A stretch of DNA of 64,000 nt from Myxococcales bacterium (GTDB taxonomy: Bacteria > Myxococcota_A > Polyangia > Haliangiales > Haliangiaceae): the NCBI GenBank assembly GCA_016707895.1, contig JADJGV010000012.1, positions 184,001 through 248,000 of the forward strand. The letters run 5' to 3'. The position numbers and the translations under genes are program-made. The notes beneath the pieces are model-generated. The model did not search any database. It was given only the letters and a program-made list of their open reading frames with translations, and was not told the DNA's origin. Of the stretch, positions 1 through 7,534 are shown one piece after another; position 1 is the stretch's first letter; the number at the start of each line of letters is the position of its first letter.

Positions 1-336
1 ATCCTCAAGAAGATGACCGACGAGGTGCTCAACCACCTCGGCATCAAGGATCCGATGCTCGACATGGCCAAGGGCCTCGAGGAGGTCGCGCTGTCGGACG
101 ACTACTTCATCTCGAAGAAGCTGTACCCGAACGTCGACTTCTACTCGGGCATCCTCTACCGCGCGATCGGCATCCCGACGCCGATGTTCACGGTGATGTT
201 CGCGCTCGGCCGCATCCCCGGCTGGCTGGCCCACTGGAAGGAGATGGTCGACGATCCGACGACCAAGATCGGCCGCCCGCGGCAGATCTACACCGGCGAG
301 ACCCAGCGCACGTACGTGCCGATCGAGAGCCGCTGA
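1..336 (+). CDS. gltA: Citrate synthase, C-terminal part (5' end outside window)
   Basis: The frame is open from the first base, so this is the last 111 residues of a larger protein. It carries the type I citrate synthase C-terminus: YPNVDFYSGI contains the catalytic aspartate of the family, followed by GRIPGWLAHWKEM and the conserved tail KIGRPRQIYTG, where the arginines bind substrate. The enzyme condenses acetyl-CoA and oxaloacetate to citrate in the cytoplasmic TCA cycle. A double hairpin follows directly after the stop codon. Identification is firm; the start lies upstream of the window. Confidence 0.95.
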   Translation: MLKKMTDEVLNHLGIKDPMLDMAKGLEEVALSDDYFISKKLYPNVDFYSGILYRAIGIPTPMFTVMFALGRIPGWLAHWKEMVDDPTTKIGRPRQIYTGETQRTYVPIESR

Positions 337-343
337 ACTACTT

Positions 344-367
344 GGAGGGTTTGTCGACAAACCCTCC
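344..367 (+). terminator. Perfect 24-base palindrome after gltA
   Basis: Eight bases after the gltA stop there is a perfect inverted repeat with 12-base arms (GGAGGGTTTGTC and its complement) and no loop. It can fold in RNA with a few unpaired central bases. No U-tract follows, so it is a terminator-like or mRNA-stabilising hairpin rather than a classic intrinsic terminator. Confidence 0.6.
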
Positions 368-391
368 CCCACGGGGTCATGCCCCCGTGGG
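368..391 (+). terminator. Second hairpin after gltA
   Basis: Immediately after the first palindrome, CCCACGGGG and CCCCGTGGG pair around a 6-base loop (377-382). The tandem arrangement of two strong stems just after the citrate synthase stop supports a transcript end here. It is followed by a C-tract, not a U-tract. Confidence 0.55.
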
Positions 392-495
392 TCCCCCACC
401 CGATACGCGAGAGCCCCGAGCGCGGTGATAGTGGCAGGTGGCGGATGGCTCCCGTGGCGGCGGCGGGTGGCTTGCGTGGCGGCGGCGGGCGCGGC

Positions 496-924
496 ATGGT
501 GCCCGCCATGCTCGCGCCTGCGCACCCGACGTCCTCGGCGACCACCGACGGCATCGAAGTCACGGTGAAGTCCCGCTACCTTCCGGAGCAGTCGGCGCCG
601 GATCAGCACCGCTTCGTCTTCGCCTACACGATCTCGATCGCCAACCGGGGCGATCGCCCGGCGCAGCTGCGCACCCGCCACTGGGTCATCACCGACGGCC
701 GCGGCGGCGTCGAGGAGGTCCGCGGCGACGGCGTGGTCGGCGAGCAGCCGCGGCTCGAGCCCGGCGAGCAGTTCCAGTACACCTCGGGCTGCGTGCTCAA
801 GACGCCGATCGGCACGATGCACGGCACCTACCAGATGGTGCGCGACGACGGCGACGGCTTCGACGCCGAGATCGCGGCGTTCTCGCTGGTGGCGCCGACC
901 CGGCCCGCCGCGATGATGAACTGA
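496..924 (+). CDS. apaG: ApaG family protein (DUF525)
   Basis: 142 residues of the ApaG fold, a small fibronectin-III-like beta sandwich. Characteristic segments are HRFVFAYTISIANRGDRPAQ, RHWVITDGRG, the GEGVVG-like VRGDGVVGEQP, the glycine/tyrosine motif GEQFQYTSGC and the C-terminal GTMHGTYQMV. The frame is open further upstream (to 379), but that extension is a low-complexity Gly/Ala/Arg tract unlike the family, whose usual length is about 125 residues. I therefore use the ATG at 496; the ATG at 508 is equally possible. The cellular role of ApaG is not settled; it is linked to Mg/Co homeostasis in enterobacteria. Confidence 0.9.
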   Translation: MVPAMLAPAHPTSSATTDGIEVTVKSRYLPEQSAPDQHRFVFAYTISIANRGDRPAQLRTRHWVITDGRGGVEEVRGDGVVGEQPRLEPGEQFQYTSGCVLKTPIGTMHGTYQMVRDDGDGFDAEIAAFSLVAPTRPAAMMN

Positions 925-1366
925 GCGCCGGCGCGCGGATCGACCGGGAGACGCGGTCGTGGGGGCGCGAAGCCGCCCCGCGGCGCTGGCATCCCGGGGT
1001 CGAGGAGCCGACCGTGCGTTGGCGTCGTCGGTGCCCACGCGGAGCCGCCACGTGGCAGGCGTGGATCGCGTGAGCCGCGCCGGGCCGGTCAAGGCGAACG
1101 GATGGCCGTAGGCGACGTCTTGGGGCGGCGCGACAGCGCTGTGGGCCTCACGAAGCCCCCTCGGCTTCGAGCCACCGCCGCTCCCACGCGAGAACCAGCT
1201 TCGTCCGCTCCTTGGTCACGTCGGTCGCTTTCCAGGGCAACGACAAGCGCGCCCCTGATGAGTCGCGCATCAACGATGTCCGTGGGCAGGTGACCCAGCC
1301 CGTCCAGGATGTTCGCGGGCCAAGGATGTACCAGGGCTGTACCCGACCGGCCCCCTCCGACGGGAC
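925..1366. other. Intergenic stretch with no complete gene
   Basis: About 440 bases between apaG and the promoter of the next gene. It is visibly less GC-biased than its surroundings around 1150-1360, and no frame gives a convincing protein. The only recognisable content is a short transposase remnant on the minus strand (1148-1240). This looks like a decayed mobile-element landing site. Confidence 0.6.
1148..1240 (-). pseudogene. IS481-type transposase N-terminal remnant
   Basis: On the minus strand 30 codons starting at a TTG read LPWKATDVTKERTKLVLAWE and continue for ten more residues to a TGA. This matches the start of IS481-family transposases (M-P/S-W-K-x-T-x-V-x-x-x-R-x-x-F/L-V), which normally runs on into a helix-turn-helix beginning AELCRxFGxSRxTGY. 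Here the reading frame stops before that helix and no later part of the transposase is found downstream. It is a short fragment, so the family call rests on recalled similarity. Confidence 0.5.
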
Positions 1367-1395
1367 TTGACGGCTGGAGCAGTCGTTGCTATCTA
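1367..1395 (+). promoter_or_regulatory. Sigma-70-like promoter of the RAYT gene
   Basis: TTGACG (1367-1372), a 17-base spacer, then TATCTA (1390-1395). This is the closest match to a housekeeping promoter in the window. Transcription would begin a few bases before the ATG at 1407, which decides that start over the ATG at 1395, which overlaps the -10 element. Confidence 0.65.
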
Positions 1396-1406
1396 TGCCG
1401 TATTCA

Positions 1407-2135
1407 ATGAGTCCGCCAAGCCGCCGCCCGTCGGCCCAGCTCACGCTGGATCAGGCGCGTCGCCCGACCGGGCGCGGCGGCTGGCGCCCCGGCGCCGGCC
1501 GGCCGAAGGGCCGCGCCACCTGCTCCCACCAGACCCGGCCGCGGTTCCCGGCGTCGGTGCCGCTGCACGTCACGCTCAAGCTCGCCGCGGGCGTGCCGTC
1601 GTTCCGCAAGGCCGCGATCATGCGCGTCGTCCGCGCCGCCATCGCGGCCGGTGGTCACCGCGGCGACTTCCGCGTCGTCCACTACAACGTCCTCGGCGAC
1701 CACCTCCACCTCGTCGTCGAGGCCGCGGGCGCCGCCGCGCTCGCCCGCGGCATGCAGGGCCTGTCGGTACGCCTCGCCCGCCGCGTCAACGCGCTGCTCG
1801 GGCGCCGCGGACGCCTGCTGGCCCAGCGCTACCACGCGCGCCCGCTGCGCACGCCGACCGAGGTGCGCAACGCGGTCCGCTACGTGCTGCTCAACGCCAG
1901 ACATCACGGCGCCGAGCGCGGCGCCGTGATGGCCCGCGGCTGGGTCGATCCGTACTCCAGCGCGCTGTGGTTCGACGGCTGGAAGACCGCGATCCGGACC
2001 GACGCCCCGTGGCTCCGCGCGCTGGCGAGGGAGGGCCGCCCTACCGCTGATCCGCACACGTGGCTGCTCGCCACCGGGTGGCGCCGCGGCGGCGGCTTCA
2101 TCGACGTCGACGACGTCCCGGGGCCGGCGCCGTGA
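1407..2135 (+). CDS. REP-associated tyrosine transposase-like protein (Y1/HUH family)
   Basis: 242 residues. The core has the HUH motif as HLHLVVE (about residues 99-105), followed by an alpha-helical segment with LLAQRYHARPLRT and VRYVLLNARHHG, where the tyrosine near residue 159 is the likely nucleophile. This is the TnpA_REP/RAYT branch of the IS200/IS605 Y1 superfamily, single-strand nucleases that act on REP palindromes. The N-terminus is Arg/Gly-rich (GGWRPGAGRPKG), a form common in myxobacterial copies. It stands alone, with no partner TnpB and no obvious REP palindromes beside it. The start was chosen from the promoter position. Confidence 0.85.
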   Translation: MSPPSRRPSAQLTLDQARRPTGRGGWRPGAGRPKGRATCSHQTRPRFPASVPLHVTLKLAAGVPSFRKAAIMRVVRAAIAAGGHRGDFRVVHYNVLGDHLHLVVEAAGAAALARGMQGLSVRLARRVNALLGRRGRLLAQRYHARPLRTPTEVRNAVRYVLLNARHHGAERGAVMARGWVDPYSSALWFDGWKTAIRTDAPWLRALAREGRPTADPHTWLLATGWRRGGGFIDVDDVPGPAP

Positions 2136-2217
2136 CCCAGGGCGGGCCGACGGAGCCCGTCGATTCGCGCACGGTGAGGCGCGCGCGGCGGCCCGCCGGC
2201 CACGCGCCGCGTTGGCG

Positions 2218-2223
2218 TAGGCT
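2218..2223 (+). promoter_or_regulatory. TAGGCT -10 element, leaderless type
   Basis: TAGGCT lies 6 bases (GCGGCC) before the ATG at 2230, with no Shine-Dalgarno sequence. This fits transcription starting at or next to the start codon. Confidence 0.45.
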
Positions 2224-2229
2224 GCGGCC

Positions 2230-3303
2230 ATGGGCAAGCTCGCGGTCGTGGTCGCTGGCGGGCTGGTCGGCTGTGGCTCGGGGGCCGGGACGGCGGTGCC
2301 GCCGCCGCGGGTGCCCCCCGCCGTGGTCGACGCCGCGATCGACGCCGCGCCGCCCACCGACGCGCCCCCGAACCTGACCGCGACGTCGGTGGCACCGCTC
2401 GCCGAGCCGGCGGGCTGCCGCTGGGACCTGGCCGCGTGGTCGGGACAGGTCAGCCTGACGCCGGACGGGCCACCATTCGCCGCCGTCATCGAAGGCGCCG
2501 CCCGCGTCGCCGCGCCGGCCGCGGGCGCCGAGGCCCTGTTCGCCGAGGTGGGCGACGACGGCGTGCGGCTCGCCGCCTGGATCCACCGGCCCGCGCTGTA
2601 CCTCGCGCGGGCCACGCCGCTTGCGGCCGTGGTGTACCCGAAGCCGAAGATGCCGCTGCGGTGGCGTGGCCTGGGCCGGCCGGGGGCGCTCGACGTGTCG
2701 CTCGACGTGCGCGCGACTTTGGCCACGCCGACCGTCGCGCACGCCGACCTCGCGTGCGATCGGCTGTCGGTCGAGCCGGTGGCGTTCGCGGCCGCGGTCG
2801 CGGCGCCGGCGCGGCGCGCGCCCCGGGTCACCCGCACCGCCGCGCCGATCGGGGCGACGCCCACGGTGGCCCGCGACGTCGAGCTGCGCGCCGACCTCGC
2901 GGTCGTCGTCGGACGGCGCCGGGGTGACGCCACGTGGGTGTTCGTCGATGGGGGCGATCACCAGGTCGCCGGCTGGGTCGCGTCGGTGGCGCTGGCCCCA
3001 GGTGAGGGCGCGTCCCCCTTCGAGGTCACGGCCGCGGCCACCCATCGCGCCGCGCCGGCGACCATCCCGACGTCGCACGTCGCCACCTGCGCGCACGAGG
3101 TGGCGCTGTTCATCGAGGTCGACGGCGCGCGCGCCGAGATCGGCGCGCTGGTCGACGGCAGCCCGGCGCCGGCGCGGCGGGGGGATCCGGATCGGCACGG
3201 CTTCGTCGGCGTCGCGCCGTGGGGCCGGCGGTGGCTCGTGCCCGAGCCGGGCGCGCGCCTCGTCGCCCGCGCCGCCGACCTCGACGGCTGTCGCGCCCCG
3301 TGA
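2230..3303 (+). CDS. Lipoprotein of unknown function
   Basis: 357 residues. A short hydrophobic signal ends in a lipobox LVGC with the lipidated cysteine at residue 15, so the protein should be anchored in the envelope. An Ala/Pro/Asp-rich linker follows to about residue 55. Then comes a globular part with four cysteines and beta-strand character (for example GDATWVFVDGGDHQVAGWVA). No family was recognised. It converges on the minus-strand lipoprotein at 3334, leaving a 30-base gap, and appears to be a single-gene transcript. Confidence 0.75.
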   Translation: MGKLAVVVAGGLVGCGSGAGTAVPPPRVPPAVVDAAIDAAPPTDAPPNLTATSVAPLAEPAGCRWDLAAWSGQVSLTPDGPPFAAVIEGAARVAAPAAGAEALFAEVGDDGVRLAAWIHRPALYLARATPLAAVVYPKPKMPLRWRGLGRPGALDVSLDVRATLATPTVAHADLACDRLSVEPVAFAAAVAAPARRAPRVTRTAAPIGATPTVARDVELRADLAVVVGRRRGDATWVFVDGGDHQVAGWVASVALAPGEGASPFEVTAAATHRAAPATIPTSHVATCAHEVALFIEVDGARAEIGALVDGSPAPARRGDPDRHGFVGVAPWGRRWLVPEPGARLVARAADLDGCRAP

Positions 3304-3333
3304 GCGCCCCGGGCTGGCGCGCCTCCACGCGCG

Positions 3334-4032
3334 CTACCGATCGAACGACAGGCTCTCGCGGGCCAGGCGGCGCCGGCCGCCGCTGTTGAACTGGTCGGCG
3401 AGCTGCTTCATCTCGCTGGCGTAGTCGGCGCCCCACACCGAGGTCCACGCCGCCTCCTCGCGCAGATCGAGCGTGTCGTAGAGCGCGCGCGCCTCGTTGC
3501 ACGTGCGGCCGCCGTAGCCGTAGTAGCCGAACGCGTACGAGACGCCGCCGCCGGCGAGGCCGCCCCAGCCGATCAGCCCGACCGGCTTGGTGTTGCCGCT
3601 GGCGACGATCGCCGCCACCCCGCCGAGCATCAGCGCCATACCGACGTAGCGCGGGACGTTGGCGCGCCGGCACTCGTGGCGCATGCGGTCGAGGCGGGCC
3701 AGCTTGGCGTCGTAGTCGGGGTCGGTCATGACCTTGAACTGCGCGTAGCTGATCGGCTGGGCGCCGTAGGTCGCCGAGGTCTCGGTGCGGGTGACCGGCT
3801 CGGCGACCTCGTAGGTGGTGCGGGTGCAGGCGGGGCTGCCCTCGGCGTGGCCGGCGGGACAGGTCCACGCCTCCTTCTGGCGGTTCTCGATCGCGGTGGT
3901 GGTCTCGCTCGACACCTCGAGCACCGCCTCGTCGGACAGCTCGGGCACGGCGACGCGGGCCGGGCGTGGGGGGGCCGCGCCGTAGCAGGCGGCGAGGGAC
4001 AAGGACAGGGTGGCCAGGATCAGTCGGTTCAT
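3334..4032 (-). CDS. Lipoprotein with two hydrophobic segments
   Basis: 232 residues from ATG 4032, preceded by a clear ribosome-binding site (GAGGA on the minus strand, 5 bases before the ATG). The lipobox is LAAC (cysteine at residue 16). A charged central region containing CPAGHAEGSPAC is followed by a glycine-rich hydrophobic hairpin (VGMALMLGGVAAIVAS and VGLIGWGGLAGGGVSYAFGY). The arrangement looks like a membrane-embedded lipoprotein. No named family was recognised. The antisense and upstream readings of this frame are shadows. Confidence 0.75.
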   Translation of the reverse strand: MNRLILATLSLSLAACYGAAPPRPARVAVPELSDEAVLEVSSETTTAIENRQKEAWTCPAGHAEGSPACTRTTYEVAEPVTRTETSATYGAQPISYAQFKVMTDPDYDAKLARLDRMRHECRRANVPRYVGMALMLGGVAAIVASGNTKPVGLIGWGGLAGGGVSYAFGYYGYGGRTCNEARALYDTLDLREEAAWTSVWGADYASEMKQLADQFNSGGRRRLARESLSFDR

Positions 4033-4118
4033 CGCTTCCTCGGTTGCAGGTCTCGAAGGAGCGAGCCGCGGCGCGGCGGCCGGTCGCACGAAATCGTACC
4101 GGGATCGTCCGGGGCCGC

Positions 4119-6128
4119 TCAATCGAGCAGCCGCCGCCGCGCCACCACGCCGCGCAGGGTGATGCCACGGCCGCCGGCCTCGACCAGGGGGTGATCGACC
4201 ACCAGCCAGATCGGCTGATCGAGCCGCAGCGGATCGCCGGTGAGCCCGGCTGCGTCGAGGATCCAGCCGCCCATGTCGACGCGATCGCCGTCGCGGGCCC
4301 GGGGCCGAGCCCACACCAGCAGCGCGCGATCGGGCGGCCCCGCGCGGATCACGCTCTCGACGACGTGCAGCGGCGCCAGCGCGGCCAGCTCGGTGGCGAC
4401 GCGCGGCGCGGCCCGGGTCGGGGCGAAGGCGTAGACCGGGACCGACGGAGACCGCCAGCCCGGCGGCAGCGCGCGGCGATCGACCAGCGAGGTCGGCGGC
4501 AGCTCGAACGGGCACACCACCACCAGCTCGCCGTCGGCGACCGCCAGCGAGCCGAGCTTGCCCAGGCGATCGCCGTCGAAGCGGTAGCTGCCCCGCGCGC
4601 CGCGGACCTCGAACATCGACATCGGCGCCTCGCCATCCGGGCCGACGCCGACGACCCGCTCGTGGCGGATCACCGGCCCCCAGTCGACGATCGCGCCGGC
4701 CAGCGCGGGATCGGGCCGCGCCGGATCGACCGGGAACCGGCAGTCGGCCAGCATGCGCTCGGCGCGGGCGCGATCGAAGCCGGGCGTGATCGCGGGCGCG
4801 GGCGCGGCGTCGGGGCTCGGCGGCGGCGCGGCGGCGGCGGCGTCCCCAGGCGCAGGGCCGGCGTCGACGGGCGGCCCGAGGGCCGGTGCCGCGGCGGGGC
4901 CGGCGTCGATGGCGCGGTCGACGGGGCGCGGCGCGGCGACGATGACCGCAGCGGCGGCGCCGGGGCCCGGCGGCGGCAGCGCCGCGTCGGCGCGCGGCGT
5001 GTCCGTTGACGTGGCGAGCGGCGGCGCGACCGCGGCGTCGACGGGGGTGGCGGCGATCGCCGGCCCCGCGTCGCGGGTCGCGGCCGCGGTGCTGCCGCGC
5101 CGCCATGGCGCGACGACGACCAGCGCGCCCGCGGCGATCGCGATGGCCGCCGCGCCGATCAGCACCCGGCGGCGACCGCTCGACGCGGACGGCGCCGCCA
5201 GCCGCGGCTCGAGCGCGGCGAGCAGCGCGTCCATCGACGCGAAGCGATCGCGCGGCGCCGACGCCAGCGCCCGGGTCAGCGGCGCGATCAGGCCGCTGGG
5301 CAGCGCGCGCGGCGCGGCGACGCCGGCGCGGATCGCCGCCAGCCGCGCCGCGGGCTCGACCGGGAACGGCCGCTCGCCGGCGAGCAGCTCCCACGCCATC
5401 ACCGCCCAGGCGAACTGATCGACGCGCGCGTCGACCGACGCCGCGGTGAGCTGCTCGGGCGCCAGGTAGGCCGGCGTCCCGCTGACCACGCCCGGCGCGC
5501 TGCGGCTGGTGACCGCGCCGTCCTCGACGCGGGCCAGGCCGAAGTCGGTGACCACGACCCGGCCGTCGCGCGCCACCAGCACGTTCTCCGGCTTGACGTC
5601 GCGGTGGACCAGCCCGGCGGCGTGGGCCGCGGCCAGCCCGCGCGCCGCGGCGGTCAGCGCGGCGATCAGCTCGCCGGGCGCGCGGCCGGCGGCCCACGCG
5701 CGCAGGCTGACGCCGTCGACCAGCTCCATCGCGACCCACACGTCGGCGGCGTCCTCGCCGACGTCGTAGACGTGGCACACGTGCGGATGCGACAGCCGCG
5801 CCAGGTGCCGCGCCTCGCGCGCCAGCCGCGCGCGCTCGGCGGCGTCGTCGCGATCGCCGCGCACCACCTTGATCGCCACCGGCCGGCCCAGCGCCGGATC
5901 GAAGCCGCGGTAGACCACGCCCATGCCGCCGGCGCCGAGCACGGTCTCGACCCGGTAGCGGCCGAAGCCGCCGGTGGTCGCGGCGCCGCGGGCGGCGCTC
6001 GACAGCGCGGCGCGACACGCGGCGCACGCGTCGATGTGGGCCTCGATCGCCTCGGCCGCCGCGGCGGTCAGCGCGCCGGCGACGAAGCCGAGCAGCGCGT
6101 CGGCCGGGGGGCACGCGGCGTCGGTCAC
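4119..6128 (-). CDS. Membrane Ser/Thr kinase with N-terminal anti-sigma-like zinc finger
   Basis: 669 residues from a GTG start that overlaps the stop of the upstream sigma factor by four bases. Domains in order: a ZAS-like zinc finger (H31-x3-C35-x2-C38), as in anti-sigma factors; a complete Hanks-type kinase (GAGGMGVVYRG, AIKVV, HRDVKPENVL, DFGLA, GTPAYLAPEQ) from about residue 54 to 310; one transmembrane helix (VLIGAAAIAIAAGALVVV); a long Ala/Pro linker; and a C-terminal extracytoplasmic domain of about 200 residues I do not recognise. The kinase domain faces the cytoplasm. Fusion of a sigma-binding finger to a kinase and its coupling to the sigma gene suggest that it controls that sigma factor. 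Confidence 0.9.
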   Translation of the reverse strand: MTDAACPPADALLGFVAGALTAAAAEAIEAHIDACAACRAALSSAARGAATTGGFGRYRVETVLGAGGMGVVYRGFDPALGRPVAIKVVRGDRDDAAERARLAREARHLARLSHPHVCHVYDVGEDAADVWVAMELVDGVSLRAWAAGRAPGELIAALTAAARGLAAAHAAGLVHRDVKPENVLVARDGRVVVTDFGLARVEDGAVTSRSAPGVVSGTPAYLAPEQLTAASVDARVDQFAWAVMAWELLAGERPFPVEPAARLAAIRAGVAAPRALPSGLIAPLTRALASAPRDRFASMDALLAALEPRLAAPSASSGRRRVLIGAAAIAIAAGALVVVAPWRRGSTAAATRDAGPAIAATPVDAAVAPPLATSTDTPRADAALPPPGPGAAAAVIVAAPRPVDRAIDAGPAAAPALGPPVDAGPAPGDAAAAAPPPSPDAAPAPAITPGFDRARAERMLADCRFPVDPARPDPALAGAIVDWGPVIRHERVVGVGPDGEAPMSMFEVRGARGSYRFDGDRLGKLGSLAVADGELVVVCPFELPPTSLVDRRALPPGWRSPSVPVYAFAPTRAAPRVATELAALAPLHVVESVIRAGPPDRALLVWARPRARDGDRVDMGGWILDAAGLTGDPLRLDQPIWLVVDHPLVEAGGRGITLRGVVARRRLLD

Positions 6129-6964
6129 GCCCCCTCGGGCGCCGGCGCGCGCAGCAGCCGCGACAGCGACAGCTCGATGTCGCTGTCGAGCAGCCGCAGC
6201 ATCGACTCGAGCTCGTCGCCGTGGAGGCCCAGGCTGGCGGTCAGCGCGCGCCGGGTGCCGCGCGCCAGCTCGCCGCGGGCGTCGGCCAGCCAGCGCGCGC
6301 AGGTGGCGCGGTGCACGCGGTACAGCCCGGCCAGCTCGTCGATGGTCAGCCCGTCGAGCACGTGCTGGCGCAGCAGGTTGCGCTGCCGCACCGGCAGCCC
6401 GCCCAGGGCCGCGGTGACCGCGCGCTTGAGCTCGGCGGCGTAGGTGGCGCGGAGGTGGCGCCCGGCCGGCCCCGGCGTGGCGTCGGGCCAGTGCTCGAGC
6501 AACAGCTCGTCGAGCGTCTCCTCGCGCCCCGCGCGCCGCACCAGCTTGAGCGCCTTGCGGGTGGCGGTGATCCGCAGCCACGCCGCCAGCGCGCCGCGGC
6601 CGCCGTAGTCGGCGATGCGCGGCGCGCCGTCGCCGACCAGCAGCTCGACCCGCAGCGCCTGCCGGACCTCGTCGTCGGCGCCGCGCGGCAGGCGCAGCCG
6701 GCCGAGCGCGACGTCGATCTCGGGCACCAGCCGCGCCTCGAACACCCGCATCGCGGCGGGCAGCTGCTGCGCCAGCGCCGCCGCCAGGTAGTAGTCGGCG
6801 GCGTGGGCGGCGTGGACCCCGCCGTCGGGATCGTCGCGCCGCCGCGCCGCGAGGTGGGCCGCCAGCGCCGCGTCGGGCAGGTCGACCTCGGGCCAGGCCG
6901 CGCGCCCGGCGGCGGCGATCTCCGCCACCGTGGGCTCGGCAACCGTGGGCGCGGCGGCGGTCAC
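6125..6964 (-). CDS. RNA polymerase sigma factor, Myxococcales family 1 (gmx1-like)
   Basis: 279 residues from GTG 6964. It has the layout of the Sig-70_gmx1 group: an N-terminal region with AAHAADYYLAAALAQQLPAA, a region-2-like core containing GRGALAAWLRITATRKALKL, then a region-4 helix-turn-helix in LPVRQRNLLRQHVLDG and TIDELAGLYRVHRATCARWL. The last four bases overlap the start of the kinase with a zinc finger, so the two are translated as a pair. A TACCAT element 8 bases before the GTG indicates a leaderless promoter in the divergent region facing the gene at 7064. Confidence 0.85.
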   Translation of the reverse strand: MTAAAPTVAEPTVAEIAAAGRAAWPEVDLPDAALAAHLAARRRDDPDGGVHAAHAADYYLAAALAQQLPAAMRVFEARLVPEIDVALGRLRLPRGADDEVRQALRVELLVGDGAPRIADYGGRGALAAWLRITATRKALKLVRRAGREETLDELLLEHWPDATPGPAGRHLRATYAAELKRAVTAALGGLPVRQRNLLRQHVLDGLTIDELAGLYRVHRATCARWLADARGELARGTRRALTASLGLHGDELESMLRLLDSDIELSLSRLLRAPAPEGA

Positions 6965-6972
6965 GGCGGCGG

Positions 6973-6978
6973 ATGGTA
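6973..6978 (-). promoter_or_regulatory. TACCAT -10 element before the gmx1 sigma gene
   Basis: Read on the minus strand, TACCAT is followed by 8 bases (CCGCCGCC) and then the GTG start. There is no ribosome-binding site between them. Confidence 0.45.
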
Positions 6979-7063
6979 GCTCCCGGGCCCGCGCCGCGCC
7001 CGTGAGGATGGCAGTGGCGGCGACGGGTGCCGGCGTGGCACAACGGGAGGCGAGGAGGTCTCG

Positions 7064-7523
7064 ATGTCCGATCCGAAGGCGAGGTCGTTTGGCAGCGTCG
7101 CGAACGCGCGCATCTGGCGCACCGTGGTGGCGGCGGGCGCGATGCTGGGCGCGCCGGCGATCTGCGCGCCGGAGGCGGCGTACGCGGACGTGGGGACCAC
7201 CCGCGGGGTGGCGATGGCGCCGACGGCGGCGGCGGGGGACGTGGTCGCGCAGGCGCGGGTCGCGCAGGCGGGGCCGAAGAAGCCGGGGACGGGATCGGGG
7301 ACGGGATCGGGATCGGGGACGGGATCGGGGACGGGATCGGGGATCGGGATCGGGATCGGGATCGGGATCGGGATCGGGATCGGGATCGGGGACGGGATCC
7401 GGATCGGTGCTCGGGACGGTCAACACCAAGGTCACGGGGTCGGCGCCCGGCACCCAGCCGAGCAAGCGGCCGCGCACGCGGCGCAAGCGCAAGAACGTCG
7501 GCCGCGGCTTCATCCTGGCGTAG
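7064..7523 (+). CDS. Secreted Gly-Ser-repeat protein, interrupted by a one-base frameshift
   Basis: The ATG at 7064 follows a strong ribosome-binding site (GAGGAGG, 5 bases upstream). A signal-peptide-like start (VVAAGAMLGAPAICAPEAAYA) leads into a GTGS/GS repeat. At 7339-7342 a run of four G instead of three shifts the frame from Gly-Ser to Gly-Ile. The natural C-terminus is found one frame over: GSGSGTGSGSVLGTVNTKVT, then a very basic tail (KRPRTRRKRKNVGRGF) ending at TAG 7521-7523. Without the shift the frame runs into the ferritin-like gene at 7535. The shift may be a real slippage, a sequencing indel or a phase-variable site. Function unknown. Confidence 0.5.
7288..7411 (+). repeat. GGATCG/GGGACG hexanucleotide array encoding Gly-Ser
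   Basis: Tandem hexamers GGATCG and GGGACG, in mixed order in the first half and seven near-identical units in the second half. They encode a Gly-Ser/Gly-Thr linker. The array contains the frameshift at 7339-7342. Confidence 0.85.
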
Positions 7524-7526
7524 AGT
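7521..7526 (+). promoter_or_regulatory. TAGAGT -10 element overlapping the upstream stop codon
   Basis: TAGAGT, whose first three bases are the stop codon of the Gly-Ser protein, lies 8 bases before ATG 7535. There is no ribosome-binding site. It fits the leaderless pattern seen elsewhere in the window. Confidence 0.4.
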
Positions 7527-7534
7527 CGGCGGCG

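Noticed and set aside
379..495. An N-terminal extension of ApaG from the ATG at 379
   Set aside because: The extension overlaps the second hairpin after gltA and encodes a Gly/Ala/Arg tract not found in the family.
925..1366. A tRNA or small RNA gene in the gene-free stretch
   Set aside because: No cloverleaf, TTCGA-type T-loop or CCA end was seen by eye. A tRNA or covariance-model scan would settle it.
1148..1444. A complete 98-residue minus-strand gene
   Set aside because: Only the last 30 codons resemble anything (IS481 transposase start). The first part overlaps the promoter and start of the RAYT gene.
1404..2933. A 509-codon minus-strand frame opposite the RAYT gene and the lipoprotein
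   Set aside because: Its composition is low-complexity Arg/Ala/Ser and it is antisense to two well-supported genes.
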